A DNA stretch of 64,000 nt from Microbispora hainanensis (GCF_036186745.1 NZ_CP108086.1:310001-374000); one strand, 5' to 3'. Positions 51,977 to 61,793 are shown, counted from the stretch's first letter. Numbers and translations: made by a program. Notes: generated from the sequence alone by a model not told the origin.

Positions 51977-52291
51977 ATGAGAATCGACGGGCTGAGCAAG
52001 CGAGAAGCCGAGGTCATGGAGCTGATCGCGACCGGTCACTCCAACGGTGAGATAGCGCGGCTGCTGTTCCTGAGCGAGAAGACCGTGAAAAACCACGTCA
52101 ACCGCATCTACGCGAAGCTGGGCGTGGATTCACGCATGACGGCCATTTGCCGGTGGCGTGCCGAGACCACGCCACCGGCGCCGTCAACCCCTGTGTCGTC
52201 AGCGCCCGGCCAGGTCCCCGGTGAGGACGGCGCGCAGCCCGGCCAGGCCGTACTCAAGCTCGTCCGGCTGGACGGACAGGGCCGGGCGTAG
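51977..52291 (+). CDS. Solo LuxR-type helix-turn-helix protein
   Basis: A 104-residue protein consisting almost only of a GerE/LuxR DNA-binding domain: [20 protein letters not shown], then [20 protein letters not shown] and [12 protein letters not shown]. No receiver or ligand-binding domain is present, so it would act like a stand-alone regulator of the WhiE/GerE size class. GGAGG lies 5 nt before the ATG at 51977. The last 30 or so codons lie antisense to the end of the lysine aminotransferase gene and look non-conserved, so the true family domain ends near 52180. Confidence 0.82.
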   Translation: MRIDGLSKREAEVMELIATGHSNGEIARLLFLSEKTVKNHVNRIYAKLGVDSRMTAICRWRAETTPPAPSTPVSSAPGQVPGEDGAQPGQAVLKLVRLDGQGRA

Positions 52292-53485
52292 CCGTACGGA
52301 CCACTCGCCGCAGCGCAGGACCAGGATCGCGCGCTCCTCCCGGAGCCGGGTGACCAGGCCGGCGGGGTCGGGAACGTCGAAGGCGCACATCAGCCCGCGT
52401 CCGCGCGCGTTGGCGACCATGCCCTCGGCCTCCAGGCTCTGGAGCGCGCCCAGCAGCTTCTCACCCAGGATGGCCGCCCTCGGGATGAGACCGTCCCGCT
52501 CGATGATCTCCAGCATCCGGCGGGAGCGCACCATGTCGACCAGGCCGCCGCCCCAGGTGGAGTTGATCCTGCCGCTGACGTTGAACACGTTGTCGGGCAC
52601 GAGATCCACCCTGCGGCCCGCCATGATGCCGCCGACCTGCACCTTCTTCGCGAAGGCCACGATGTCGGGGGCCAGGCCGAGCTGCTGGTACGCCCAGGGG
52701 GTGCCGGTCAGGCCGACGCCGGTCTGCACCTCGTCCACGACGAACAGTGCCTCGTACTCGTGGCAGAGCGCCTGCATCGCCTGGAGGAACTCGGGACGCA
52801 TGTGGTTGTCGCCGCCCTCGCCCTGGATCGGCTCGGCGATGAAGCAGGCGATGTCGTGGCGGAACCGCTCGAACGCCTCCCTGGCCTGCGCGAGCGCCCG
52901 TTCCTCCGCCTGCTCGACGTCCCCGAAGTGGATGGCGGGGACGTCGATGCGCGGCCAGCAGAACCGCGGGAACCTGTCGGTCTTGACCGGGTCGGTGTTG
53001 GTGAGCGAGAGCGTGTAGCCGCCGCGGCCGTGGAACGCCCGGGTGAGGTGGAGGACGCGCGTGCCGAGCCCGGGGTGGCGGCCGTGGGCCTCATTCCAGC
53101 GGCTCTTCCAGTCGAAGGCGCACTTGAGCGCGTTCTCCACCGCCGCCGACCCGCCCTCGACGAAGAACAGGTGCGGCAGCTCGGGGTCGCCCAGCACCCG
53201 CCGGAACGTCTCCACGAACTCGGCGAGGTGGACGGTGTACATGTCGGAGTTGGCCGGCTTGTTGGCGGCCACCCTGCCGAGCAGCGCCACGAACTCCGGG
53301 TCGTCGGCGAACGGGTTCATCCCGAGCGGCGACGACGCGAAGAACGTGTAGAAGTCGAGGTATCTCCGGCCGTCCCGGGCGTCGACCAGCCAGGAGCCGG
53401 CGCTCCTGTCCAGGTCGAGCACGAGGCGGTAACCGTCCACGAGCAGGTGCCGTGCGAGGGCGTCGTGCACAGTGGTGGGGTCCAT
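52199..53485 (-). CDS. lat: L-lysine 6-transaminase
   Basis: PLP enzyme moving the epsilon-amino group of lysine to 2-oxoglutarate, giving 2-aminoadipate 6-semialdehyde (cyclising to piperideine-6-carboxylate). It is the first step of cephamycin synthesis in producers, but also a general lysine-catabolic enzyme. The 428-residue class III aminotransferase has [58 protein letters not shown] and the PLP lysine in [13 protein letters not shown] with GGAGG upstream. No beta-lactam synthetase genes follow, so catabolism or a stress role is more likely. A comparatively AT-rich 230-bp divergent promoter region separates it from the second aminotransferase. Confidence 0.92.
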   Translation of the reverse strand: MDPTTVHDALARHLLVDGYRLVLDLDRSAGSWLVDARDGRRYLDFYTFFASSPLGMNPFADDPEFVALLGRVAANKPANSDMYTVHLAEFVETFRRVLGDPELPHLFFVEGGSAAVENALKCAFDWKSRWNEAHGRHPGLGTRVLHLTRAFHGRGGYTLSLTNTDPVKTDRFPRFCWPRIDVPAIHFGDVEQAEERALAQAREAFERFRHDIACFIAEPIQGEGGDNHMRPEFLQAMQALCHEYEALFVVDEVQTGVGLTGTPWAYQQLGLAPDIVAFAKKVQVGGIMAGRRVDLVPDNVFNVSGRINSTWGGGLVDMVRSRRMLEIIERDGLIPRAAILGEKLLGALQSLEAEGMVANARGRGLMCAFDVPDPAGLVTRLREERAILVLRCGEWSVRLRPALSVQPDELEYGLAGLRAVLTGDLAGR

Positions 53486-53715
53486 TTCGCCTCCGCGTCA
53501 CGCTGGGATACGAGATGATTCCCTCATATCTGGCCTTCTATGTGAAGGGTTTCCGCTTAGATAGCACCTTAAGAGGACATTTTTCAGGCCGTGAGGGTAG
53601 ATCCGCGCCCGATACCCCACCACGGGCCGCATGCTGACGATTCGAACGCGATTGTGTACCTTTACTTCAGATTCCGTGGCTTAAACCGGATGTCGCGATC
53701 TTTTCTGAGGCAGGG

Positions 53716-55074
53716 ATGATGATCGACCGCACTCGCCTGGCCCGGCTGCTCGACCGCGAACGCGACGCGTTCCGGGAGCGCAACCCACGCTCGGCCGCCG
53801 CGTACGAGCAGGCGAGAGGCCACCTCTTCGGCGGCGTGCCGATGACGTGGATGAACAAGACGGCCGCCGGCTTCCCGCTCTACCTGGCCGAGGCCCGCGG
53901 TGCCCGCGTCACCGACCTGGACGGCCACGAGTACGTCGATTTCTGCCTCGGCGACACCGGCGCGATGGCCGGGCACTCCCCTCAGGCGACCGTGGAGGCC
54001 GTCGCCGACCGGTTCGGCCGCCGGGGCGGCGCGACCGTGATGATGCCGACCGAGGACGCCGCCTGGGTCGGCGCCGAGCTGGGCCGCCGGTTCGGGGTGC
54101 CCTACTGGAGCTTCTCGCTCACGGCCACGGACGCCAACCGATGGGCGATCCGGCTGGCCAGGGCGGTCACCGGCAGGCCCAAGATCCTCGTGAACAGCTA
54201 CTGCTACCACGGCAGCGTCGACGAGGTGCTGCTCGTGGTCGGCCCGGACGGCCGGCAGGTGTCCCGCGAGGGCAACGTCGGCGCTCCGGTCGATCCCACC
54301 GTCACCTCGCGCGTCGTCGAGTTCAACGACCTGCCCGCGCTGGAACGCGAGCTCGCGTACGGCGACGTCGCGGCGGTCCTCATGGAGCCCGCTCTCACCA
54401 ACATCGGCATCGTGCTGCCCGAGCCGGGCTACCTGGAGGGCGTGCGCGAGCTGACCCGGCGGTACGGCAGCCTGCTGATCAACGACGAGACGCACACCTT
54501 CTCGGTGGGCCCGGGCGGCTGCACGAAGGCGTGGGGCCTGCGCCCCGACATCGTCACGATCGGCAAGGCTATCGGCGGCGGCATCCCCAGCGGCGGCTAC
54601 GGCCTGTCCGCCGACGTCGCCGCGCGCGTCGAGGCGATGGACGGGCTCGACCTGGTCGACATGGGCGGCGTCGGCGGCACACTGGCCGGCAACGCCCTGT
54701 CGGTCGCGGCGATGCGCGCCACGCTGGAGCACGTGCTCACCGACGACGCGTTCGCCGCCATGACCGAGCTGGCGACCCGTTTCACCAAGGGCGTCCAGGA
54801 AGTGATCGACGCGCACGGCCTGCCGTGGTCGGTCACCCAGCTCGGGGCGCGCGCCGAGTATCGCTTCACCCGCCCCGCCCCGCGCAACGGCGGCGAGTCG
54901 AACGCGGCCGGCGACCCCGGCCTGGACGACTACCTGCACGTCTATCTGGCCAACCGGGGCGTGCTGCTCACGCCGTTCCACAACATGGCGCTGATGTCCC
55001 CCGCCACCACCGAGGCCGACGTACACCTGCACCACGAGGTGTTCGCCGCGGCCGTCGCGGAGCTGGTCGCATGA
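53716..55074 (+). CDS. Class III aminotransferase
   Basis: A 452-residue PLP-dependent fold-type I aminotransferase related to glutamate-1-semialdehyde aminomutase-like and omega-amino acid transaminases. Visible parts are GARVTDLDGHEYVDFCLGDT, MMPTEDAAWVGAELGRRFG, LLINDETHTFSVGPGGCTKA and the PLP lysine in VTIGKAIGGGIPSGGYGLS. The Asp of LLINDETHT binds the pyridine nitrogen. Two adjacent ATGs (53716, 53719) are possible starts. It is coupled to an AsnC-type regulator by an ATGA overlap and divergent from lat, which suggests amino-acid catabolism under that regulator. The amino donor is not predictable. Confidence 0.88.
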   Translation: MMIDRTRLARLLDRERDAFRERNPRSAAAYEQARGHLFGGVPMTWMNKTAAGFPLYLAEARGARVTDLDGHEYVDFCLGDTGAMAGHSPQATVEAVADRFGRRGGATVMMPTEDAAWVGAELGRRFGVPYWSFSLTATDANRWAIRLARAVTGRPKILVNSYCYHGSVDEVLLVVGPDGRQVSREGNVGAPVDPTVTSRVVEFNDLPALERELAYGDVAAVLMEPALTNIGIVLPEPGYLEGVRELTRRYGSLLINDETHTFSVGPGGCTKAWGLRPDIVTIGKAIGGGIPSGGYGLSADVAARVEAMDGLDLVDMGGVGGTLAGNALSVAAMRATLEHVLTDDAFAAMTELATRFTKGVQEVIDAHGLPWSVTQLGARAEYRFTRPAPRNGGESNAAGDPGLDDYLHVYLANRGVLLTPFHNMALMSPATTEADVHLHHEVFAAAVAELVA

Positions 55075-55517
55075 CGCTCGACGACACCGACCGGATCCTG
55101 CTGCGCGAGCTGCAGCGGGACGGCCGGGCCTCCTACACCGCGCTCGCCGAGGCCACCGGCCTGTCGGCGCCCGCCGTACGGCAACGGGTGCAGCGGCTCC
55201 GCGACGAGGGAGTCGTGCAGATCGTCGGCGTCACCGACCCGATGGCGCTGGGCCTGCCGGTCATGGCGCTGATCGGCGTCCGCGTCGACAGCGACGTGCA
55301 CGAGGTCGCCGACCGGATCAGCGAGCTGTCCGGCGTGATCTACGTGGTGCTCACGGCGGGCTCGTTCGACCTGTTCGCCGAGGTGGTGTGCCGGGAGCCG
55401 GCCGAGCTGCTCACCGTGCTCAACGACCACATCAAGCGGGTGCCGGGCGTCACCAGGGCCGAGGCGTTCACCTACTTCGGCATCCACACCCACCGGTTCG
55501 CCTGGCCCGGCGTGTGA
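55071..55517 (+). CDS. Lrp/AsnC-family regulator
   Basis: A 148-residue feast/famine regulator. The N-terminal HTH reads LDDTDRILLRELQRDGRASY and LAEATGLSAPAVRQRVQRLR; the C-terminal RAM domain reads PVMALIGVRVDSDVHEVADR and FAEVVCREPAELLTVLNDHI, the ligand-binding oligomerisation module that senses amino acids. Its ATG overlaps the aminotransferase stop by 4 bp, so the gene pair is one operon. It probably controls this operon and perhaps lat across the divergent promoter. Confidence 0.92.
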   Translation: MTLDDTDRILLRELQRDGRASYTALAEATGLSAPAVRQRVQRLRDEGVVQIVGVTDPMALGLPVMALIGVRVDSDVHEVADRISELSGVIYVVLTAGSFDLFAEVVCREPAELLTVLNDHIKRVPGVTRAEAFTYFGIHTHRFAWPGV

Positions 55518-55526
55518 AGCTGGGGT

Positions 55527-57191
55527 TCAGAGGGCCTTCAGGAAGCGGGCCGCGATCGGGACGGCGGCGCCACGTCCGGTGCCGCCGTGCTCGACGAACA
55601 CGGCGAAGGCGAGGTCGCCCCGATAGCCGATGAACCAGGCGTGGTCCTGCCCGCCGTGCCAGTCCTCGGCGGTGCCGGTCTTACCCGCCGTCCCCTGCGG
55701 CAGCCCCGAACCGGCCGCGGTCCCGTCGGCCGTGACCGCGCTCATCATCGAACGCAGCCCCTCCGCCACGTTGGACGGCAGCGGCACGCTCTGCGGCAGC
55801 TCCCCCTGCGGCGCCTCGTCCGCCAGCGGGCGGGCCGGCCGCCACTCGCCGCTCTCCACCGCGGCGGCGACCAGCGCCATGCACAGCGGGGTCGCCTCCA
55901 CCGTGCCCTGCCCGAAGGAGTCCTCGGCGAGCGCGTCCGGGTTCTCCGGCCGCCGCAGGCTGCCGCACGTGCCCGCGCCGCCGCCCTCCCCCTCGCCGAA
56001 GCCGAACGCCCTGGCCTGGTCGACCAGCGTGTCGGCGTTCAGCCGCTCGATCGTCAGCCGGGCGAACGTGGTGTTGCACGACAGCGCGAACGCCTGGCGC
56101 AGCGTGATCGTCCCGTGGTCCTCGTTCTGGTAGTTCGGGATCGACCGATTGAAGGGGATCTGGTAGGACGCCGGGCACTCCACCGAACTGTCCGGGGACA
56201 GCCCGTTCGCGAGCAGCGCGGCCGCCGTGATCGTCTTGAACGTCGAGCCGGGGGCGTACTTCCGCTCGAACGCCCCCCGGCCGCCCAGCCGGTCGGCCAC
56301 CGCGAGGATCTCCCCCGTGGACGGCCGTACGGCCACGAGGGCGCCCCGCTGCACGCCGTCCAGCGCCCGTGCCGCCGCGACCTGCGTCGCATAGTCGATG
56401 GTGGTGCGTACGCCGACGGGCCGCTTTTCCGGCTTGTACGACAGAATGGTCTTCGCCGGCATGCCCGGGTTCTCGACCTCAAGCGCCCATCCCACGGCCA
56501 CCCCCGTCGTGGGCGCCACCCCCTGGTTCATCAGGTTGTCGATGTACGCCTCGGCGCCCGAGTTCTGCGGGAACTCCCGCCCTCCCCTCGTCACCGGCCG
56601 CAGCGGCCCCGCCTCGGGCTCGGTCCTGACGAGGCTGCCGCCGGGCTGGATGTCCGGATGCAGGACGGCCGGCGTCCAGACGACCTTCCAGGTGAGATCG
56701 CGTACGGCCAGATGGAGACTGGAGTCGAAGCGCCAGGTGCCGGCGTCCTGCTCGTCCCGCTCCTGGGTGAAGGGGATCTCCGCCGTGTCGTTCCCGGTGC
56801 GTACGAGATTGCCCACCGTGATCCGCAGCGACTTGGAGAGGGCGGCGTCCTCGAACTCGCGGTGCTGGTCCGCGAAATCGTCCGGGGGCTCGTCGACCAG
56901 CTCGCGCATGGCGTCGTAGTCGCTCTTGACCCAGGCCTGGAAGTAGGCGGCGGCCGTCTGGTCCGGGGAGCCCTCCGGCGAGCTCTCGGGAGACGGCTCT
57001 GGAGACGGCTCGGGGGACGAGTCGGGGCGGAGCTGGAGCGTCTGCGGGCCCCCTCCCGCGGGCGTCCCCCGCGGCGCGGCGACGAAGTCCGAACTCGCTT
57101 CCTGCCTGCCGGACACAATGAGTCCGGCAACGCCGAAGACGAAGATGCCCGCGGCGACCACGACGAGGGCGAGCAGGGCCCTGTTCCGCAT
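55527..57191 (-). CDS. Penicillin-binding transpeptidase, MecA-like
   Basis: A 554-residue membrane-anchored class B-type PBP that cross-links peptidoglycan outside the cell. It has an N-terminal anchor helix (about 5-28), a Pro/Glu/Ser linker, an NTF2-like MecA_N domain (about 75-180), a dimerisation-type middle part and the transpeptidase domain. Active-site motifs are STFK (YAPGSTFKTITAA), SCN (FALSCNTTFARL) and KTG (TAGKTGTAEDWHG). PBPs with a MecA_N domain include low-affinity types, but resistance cannot be read from the sequence. It converges on the AsnC gene (9 bp apart) and is divergent from the spermidine-synthase-like gene by 32 bp. Confidence 0.92.
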   Translation of the reverse strand: MRNRALLALVVVAAGIFVFGVAGLIVSGRQEASSDFVAAPRGTPAGGGPQTLQLRPDSSPEPSPEPSPESSPEGSPDQTAAAYFQAWVKSDYDAMRELVDEPPDDFADQHREFEDAALSKSLRITVGNLVRTGNDTAEIPFTQERDEQDAGTWRFDSSLHLAVRDLTWKVVWTPAVLHPDIQPGGSLVRTEPEAGPLRPVTRGGREFPQNSGAEAYIDNLMNQGVAPTTGVAVGWALEVENPGMPAKTILSYKPEKRPVGVRTTIDYATQVAAARALDGVQRGALVAVRPSTGEILAVADRLGGRGAFERKYAPGSTFKTITAAALLANGLSPDSSVECPASYQIPFNRSIPNYQNEDHGTITLRQAFALSCNTTFARLTIERLNADTLVDQARAFGFGEGEGGGAGTCGSLRRPENPDALAEDSFGQGTVEATPLCMALVAAAVESGEWRPARPLADEAPQGELPQSVPLPSNVAEGLRSMMSAVTADGTAAGSGLPQGTAGKTGTAEDWHGGQDHAWFIGYRGDLAFAVFVEHGGTGRGAAVPIAARFLKAL

Positions 57192-57223
57192 ACGGTTCTC
57201 ATATCACGCGAAAGGAGTCATAG

Positions 57224-58066
57224 GTGGCGAGGAGCAAAGAACCGTTGCCAGGCCGCTATCCGGTGTCCTTCGGCGAGGTGGAGCTCCTGCGCGACCTCGA
57301 CCGGCCCGACGGGTGGATGCTGATCAGGGACGGCGTGCCTCAGTCGTACGTCGATCTGACCGATCCCACCTACCTGGACTTCTCGTACACGCAGCTCATG
57401 GCCAGCGTGATCGACTGCCTGCCCGAAGGCCCGCTCGACGCCGTCCACATCGGCGGCGGGGCATGCACGATCCCGCGCTACATCTCCGCGCGGCGGCCCG
57501 GCTCCCGGCACATCGTCGTGGAACCCGACGCCGCACTCGTCCAGCTCGTACGCGACCAGCTCAACCTCAAGTCGGTGCCGCGGTTGAAGGTCCGGGTGAC
57601 GGACGGCCGCGCGGCCACGACGGCCCTCGGCGACGACTCGGCCGACCTGTTCGTGCTCGACGCGTTCTCGGGCGCGACGATGCCGGTCGAGCTGGCGACC
57701 GTCCAATACATGGCGGAGATCGCCCGCGTGCTGCGCCCCTCCGGCATGGCACTGATCAACGTCGCGGACGGCAAGGGCCTGCCGTTCGTCAAGCGGGTCG
57801 CCTCCTCGGTGAGCCGGGTCTTCCCGCATGCCGCGCTGCTGGCCGAGCCCGGCATCCTGCGCGGGCGCAGGTTCGGCAACGTCATCCTGGCCGCCTCGTC
57901 CGGCGACCTGCCGATCGAGGCGCTCACCAGGAAGGCCGCGGGCGGCCTCACCCAGGCGCGATGCGTGGCCGACGACGACCTGACCCGCCTGGTCGCAGGT
58001 GCCGCCCCCATTTCCGACGGCGACGCCGTCCTCGCCCCCGTTCCCCCGCCCGGCCTGTTCGACTAG
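57224..58066 (+). CDS. Spermidine-synthase-like methyltransferase-fold protein
   Basis: A 280-residue soluble protein with the Rossmann fold of spermidine synthases. It has AVHIGGGACTIPRYI (nucleotide loop), HIVVEPDAALVQLV with the acidic residue at the end of strand 2, VRVTDGRAATTALGDDSADL, and LDAFSGATMPVELAT in the place of the gatekeeper region. No N-terminal membrane domain is present. Many actinobacterial homologues are annotated as spermidine synthases but lack proof of polyamine activity; this one could be a SAM-dependent aminopropyl- or methyltransferase. GTG start with AAAGGAG 6 nt upstream. Confidence 0.82.
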   Translation: MARSKEPLPGRYPVSFGEVELLRDLDRPDGWMLIRDGVPQSYVDLTDPTYLDFSYTQLMASVIDCLPEGPLDAVHIGGGACTIPRYISARRPGSRHIVVEPDAALVQLVRDQLNLKSVPRLKVRVTDGRAATTALGDDSADLFVLDAFSGATMPVELATVQYMAEIARVLRPSGMALINVADGKGLPFVKRVASSVSRVFPHAALLAEPGILRGRRFGNVILAASSGDLPIEALTRKAAGGLTQARCVADDDLTRLVAGAAPISDGDAVLAPVPPPGLFD

Positions 58067-58685
58067 CAGGGCTTCTACTGGCTAGGGGGTTGTCCACGGC
58101 CCCATAGCCGGGTCGGTCGGGTCGGCACGGTCCTCGCGAAGCCCGCTCCGCTGGGCCTTCGCTGCGGTCCTCGCTCCCTTCCGCTCCGCTCCCTCGATCC
58201 CACCGGGGTAATCCCGACGAAGCACTGTGAAGCCCCACGCAGCACTACGACGCAGATCAAGCCCCAGGGAGCATGTTGGCCCTAGGGAACAGCGTGAAGC
58301 CCCGACGGGCACCGTGAGGCCTCATGTGCGGAGCACTATGACGCCCAACGGACAGCGCACCGGCGATCCTCGCCTCGTGCCTCGTGCCTCGCGTCGGGCC
58401 TCGCTCCTCGGTCCTGATGGTCATGCACGCAGCCGCAGAACTTGTCCGCGCGTCCGCCCGGGCCTGCCCGCGCATCGCCCACCCCCCGTGGCTCCCGCCT
58501 CACTCGCGCGTTCGCCCGGGCCTGCCCTGCGCGTCGCCCTCTGTGCCTCCCGCCTCACTCGCGCAGCCGTCCGGGCCGGTCCGCGCGTCCGCACACCGTC
58601 CGGCGCCTTCCGCCTCACTCCGGCAGCCGTGCTGGCCTGTCCGCGCGTCGCTCGGTGCCGCGTCGCGCTCCCTGTGTGCCCCGTC
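58067..58685. repeat. Gene-free region with degenerate repeats
   Basis: No supported gene lies here. The left part (58190-58350) holds diverged copies of an AGCACTxTGAAGCCCC-like unit. The right part holds related units beginning CGCCTCACTC at 58496, 58551 and 58611, and a fourth similar one at the 3' end of the HNH gene (58681, reading CTTACTCGTGTAG). The spacing is about 55-70 bp. The similarity to the HNH stop-codon region suggests decayed tandem duplications of that gene end. Confidence 0.55.
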
Positions 58686-61600
58686 TTACTCGTGTAGTCG
58701 TCGGGCTCGTCCGAGGCGGTGGTAGGTGAAGGCCCAGCGGTCTTCGCCTACGTTGCGGCGGGTGTAGCGGTCGGGGTGCTGGTAGCGGTCGCGGTTGTGG
58801 AACTGGCAGGCCGGGCCGAGGAGTTTCAGGTCCGTGAGGCCGCCGGTGCTCCAGTTGTCGGCGTGGTCGATCTGGCACATGGTCGCCGGGAGCGGGCAGC
58901 CGTCGACCCAGCACGTGGCATACCGGGCGAAGATGGCCCGCCGCTGGGCAGGAGTCGCCAGACGGACCTTACGCCCCATGTCCAGGACCTGTCCCTCGGC
59001 GTTCATGACGATCCGCACCAGAGTCGAGGTCCGGGCGAGGCGGTGCACGCTGGAGACGGGCAGCACCTGCCCGGTCGCCAGCAGCAACCCCGGCGCTGTC
59101 CCCGGCGCGGTCCCCGGTGCCATCCCCAACGACGCACCCAGGAACGTGCCTGCCGACGCTCCCAGCGACGCACCCAAGAACGCCCCGGGCATCGTGCCCG
59201 CCGACGCACCCGGTGCTGCTGCGGGTGACGCCCCGGGAGCTGCTCCCGGTGATGCACCCCGCGATGCCCCCTGTGCGGCTCCTTGCGATGCCTCCTGCGC
59301 CGTCTCCGGTGTCGCTCGCCTGGCTCCCGGTGCCGTTCCCGATGCCCATCCGGGTGGTGTCTCCCGCTCCGGTCCGGGCCCGCCGGGCGTCGCTCCCGAC
59401 GGTCCCGATGTCCCCGACGCCTGCGTCGCACGCGAGCAGCGCACCTCGCCACTGCACCGCCACGCGCCCTGGCCGTCGCACCGGCACGTGCTGTGGCCAT
59501 GCCGGCAGTCCCCCGCAGGCCCAGGCCCGGCGTGGGTGTGACGTACGGAGGCGTCCTCGGGCGGAGGGTCCGGCCACGCCGCCTCCGAAGGCGCCACCTC
59601 CGTAGGCGCTGCCTGTGAGTGCGCCGCCTGCGAGTGCGCCGCCTGCGATGGCGGCGCATCCGAAGCCGTCGCGCCCGAAGACGCTATGTCCGAAGGTGCT
59701 GTGTCCGAAGGGGCAGCGTGCGAAGGCGCTGTGTGCCAATGCCCGCCACCGTGAGCAGGCCATGCTGACGCACCCCGCCGGACATGGGTTGCTCCGGACC
59801 GGGCCGCGCCGCGATCCCACCCATCGCCCTTGGCGGGCGCGGTCTCGTCGCTCTCGGCAGAGCCAGCGCTCGTGATGTTGTCGTCTTCGGCGGAGTCGGC
59901 GTTCGCGGCGTGGTCGCCCTCAGCAGCGGCGGTGCTTGCGGTGTCGCGCGGCTCGCACTCGCCGGGCCGCCGCTCACCGGCCCCGCGCTCACCGGCCCCG
60001 CGCTCACCGGCTCCCCAGCCACAAGGCTCCTCATCGCGAAGTCCGGTCGCAGCGTCGCCGGAGCCAGCGGCAGGGTCGGTGGCGGGGACAGCCTCGGCGA
60101 TGTCGAGCCCGTCCGGGGTCTCGGGGCCGTCGGCGCCGCCCGCAGCACCCGGGTCGCCCATCACGTCTGAGACGGCGTCGTCGGCGGCGGTGTTTTCGGT
60201 GGCCGGGGCAGCGGGGTCTTGGGTGGCCGGGTCGGTGTCTTCGGTGGCCGGGTCGCTGGTGTCGTCGGCGGGGTGTGGGTTGTCGTCGGTGGGGTCGGTG
60301 TTGTCGGGGTCGGTGGGGAGGGATTCGGCGCTGACCACGACGAGGAGCTCGGCGGCGATCTTCTGCTCCAGCAGGGCGATCAGCGCGTCCGCCTGGCGTA
60401 CCGTCAGCGGGCGGTCATCCCCCTGTGCCCTCAGCTTGGCGTACGCCTGCAACAAGGCCATCAACCGGGCGCCGGCCTCACGCGGCAGGTAGAACTCTCC
60501 TTCCACGCCGCCGCCCTTGCCCGGGCGGACCCGCAGGAACCGCCGCCCGTAATCGGCCCGCTCATCGCGTTCTTCCCCATCAGGGTCGAGCACCGCCCGC
60601 AGGTGGCGGCCGGCCTTGGCGACCTCCGCCGCCCCCGCTTTGCCGGCCAGGTCCACCAAGATCGGCTCCGCCAGGCCGGCCTGCTCATCCGATAGCCCGG
60701 CCACAGCGGCGCAGATGGCCTCCACCACCCCCGCCGCCAACTCACCCGCAGCGAACTTCTCCCGCACCTTGGGGAGGCGCGGCAACTCCGCCCCCAACGT
60801 GAGCAGGCGGCCCGCACCACCCACCGTCATCCCCCCACTCGTGCGCAACCAACACCGGGTGGAGGCATGGCCATGCTGCCTGGCCTGCCCCGCCCGATGC
60901 ACCCGCCCCACCCGATCGGCCAGCGCGCTGGTGATCCGATCCCGGGCGAACAGCAACTCCTCCGCCTCGGCCAGGCACACATCCACGTCATCGGGAAGCG
61001 GCGTCAGCGCCAGCTCTTGGGCCACCTCACGAACCGACCCCACCACCACCCACGACGACCGCACACGACCCCGACCACGATCACGCCCACCCACACCGCC
61101 GGAAGCACCCGCACCCGGGCCGGCCGCGCCAGTGCCATTCGCGCCAGTGCCGTTCGCGCCAGTGCCGTTTGTGCCTGCAGCGTCCGCGCCGTCGGCAGCA
61201 CCACGCGCGGCACCAAAGCCAGCACCAGCAGCGCCAGCAGCGTCCGGGCCAGTGATATCTGCACCGTCGGCAGCACCACGCGCGGCACCAAAGTCAGCGC
61301 CATCCGCACCGGCGGCAGCCGCACCATCAGCGTCCCCACGGGCGGCGCCCGCGTCAGATCCCGCGCTGTCGGCGGTCCAAGGCGCGGCGTTCGCGCCAGC
61401 GGCATTCGCACCAGTGCCATCCGCGCAATCGGCAGCCTCACGGGCGGCATCCGCGTCAGACCCCGCGCTGTCGGCGGCCCAACGCGCGATATCCGCGCCA
61501 GCGGCAGCCGCACCGGCGGCGGTCCTACGCGTGGCATCTGCGCAGTCGGTATCGGCGCCCTGACCGTCCGTGGTCTCGGCGCCTGGGGCGTCCGCCACCG

Positions 61601-61793
61601 GGCCGTTCGTGCTCTCGACAACGGGTGCGTCGGCGCGCTGCCGGAGCCCGAAGTCGATGATCGGGAAGGGATCGCGGGCGGATGAGCCGTCGGACGACCA
61701 CAGCGGCGAGTTGGCGATCAGACGGTCCCACCACTCGCCATCGGCATCGTTCGAATGACGAAGGCGCTCAGGATCGATGTCGAACAGATCCAT
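58686..61793 (-). CDS. Very long DUF222-HNH endonuclease-family protein
   Basis: A 1035-residue protein of the DUF222/HNH (13E12-like) group, roughly twice the usual length. The DUF222 region lies at about residues 230-450 (FARDRITSALADRVGRVHRA, LGAELPRLPKVREKFAAGEL) and the HNH nuclease motif near the C-terminus (CWVDGCPLPATMCQIDHADN, LLGPACQFHNRDRY). Between and before them are two huge low-complexity inserts: an Ala/Gly/Asp-rich one with GAARGAADGAD and NGTGA repeats, and a later one with GASPGAAPGAS repeats. The ATG at 61791-61793 has GAGGAGGG 5 nt upstream. The family is multicopy in many actinomycetes and its biological role is unsettled. Confidence 0.85.
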   Translation of the reverse strand: MDLFDIDPERLRHSNDADGEWWDRLIANSPLWSSDGSSARDPFPIIDFGLRQRADAPVVESTNGPVADAPGAETTDGQGADTDCADATRRTAAGAAAAGADIARWAADSAGSDADAAREAADCADGTGANAAGANAAPWTADSAGSDAGAARGDADGAAAAGADGADFGAARGAADGADITGPDAAGAAGAGFGAARGAADGADAAGTNGTGANGTGANGTGAAGPGAGASGGVGGRDRGRGRVRSSWVVVGSVREVAQELALTPLPDDVDVCLAEAEELLFARDRITSALADRVGRVHRAGQARQHGHASTRCWLRTSGGMTVGGAGRLLTLGAELPRLPKVREKFAAGELAAGVVEAICAAVAGLSDEQAGLAEPILVDLAGKAGAAEVAKAGRHLRAVLDPDGEERDERADYGRRFLRVRPGKGGGVEGEFYLPREAGARLMALLQAYAKLRAQGDDRPLTVRQADALIALLEQKIAAELLVVVSAESLPTDPDNTDPTDDNPHPADDTSDPATEDTDPATQDPAAPATENTAADDAVSDVMGDPGAAGGADGPETPDGLDIAEAVPATDPAAGSGDAATGLRDEEPCGWGAGERGAGERGAGERRPGECEPRDTASTAAAEGDHAANADSAEDDNITSAGSAESDETAPAKGDGWDRGAARSGATHVRRGASAWPAHGGGHWHTAPSHAAPSDTAPSDIASSGATASDAPPSQAAHSQAAHSQAAPTEVAPSEAAWPDPPPEDASVRHTHAGPGPAGDCRHGHSTCRCDGQGAWRCSGEVRCSRATQASGTSGPSGATPGGPGPERETPPGWASGTAPGARRATPETAQEASQGAAQGASRGASPGAAPGASPAAAPGASAGTMPGAFLGASLGASAGTFLGASLGMAPGTAPGTAPGLLLATGQVLPVSSVHRLARTSTLVRIVMNAEGQVLDMGRKVRLATPAQRRAIFARYATCWVDGCPLPATMCQIDHADNWSTGGLTDLKLLGPACQFHNRDRYQHPDRYTRRNVGEDRWAFTYHRLGRARRLHE

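Noticed and set aside
49592..57191. Cephamycin-type beta-lactam gene cluster
   Set aside because: Only lat is shared with such clusters. ACV synthetase, IPNS, expandase and transport genes are absent.
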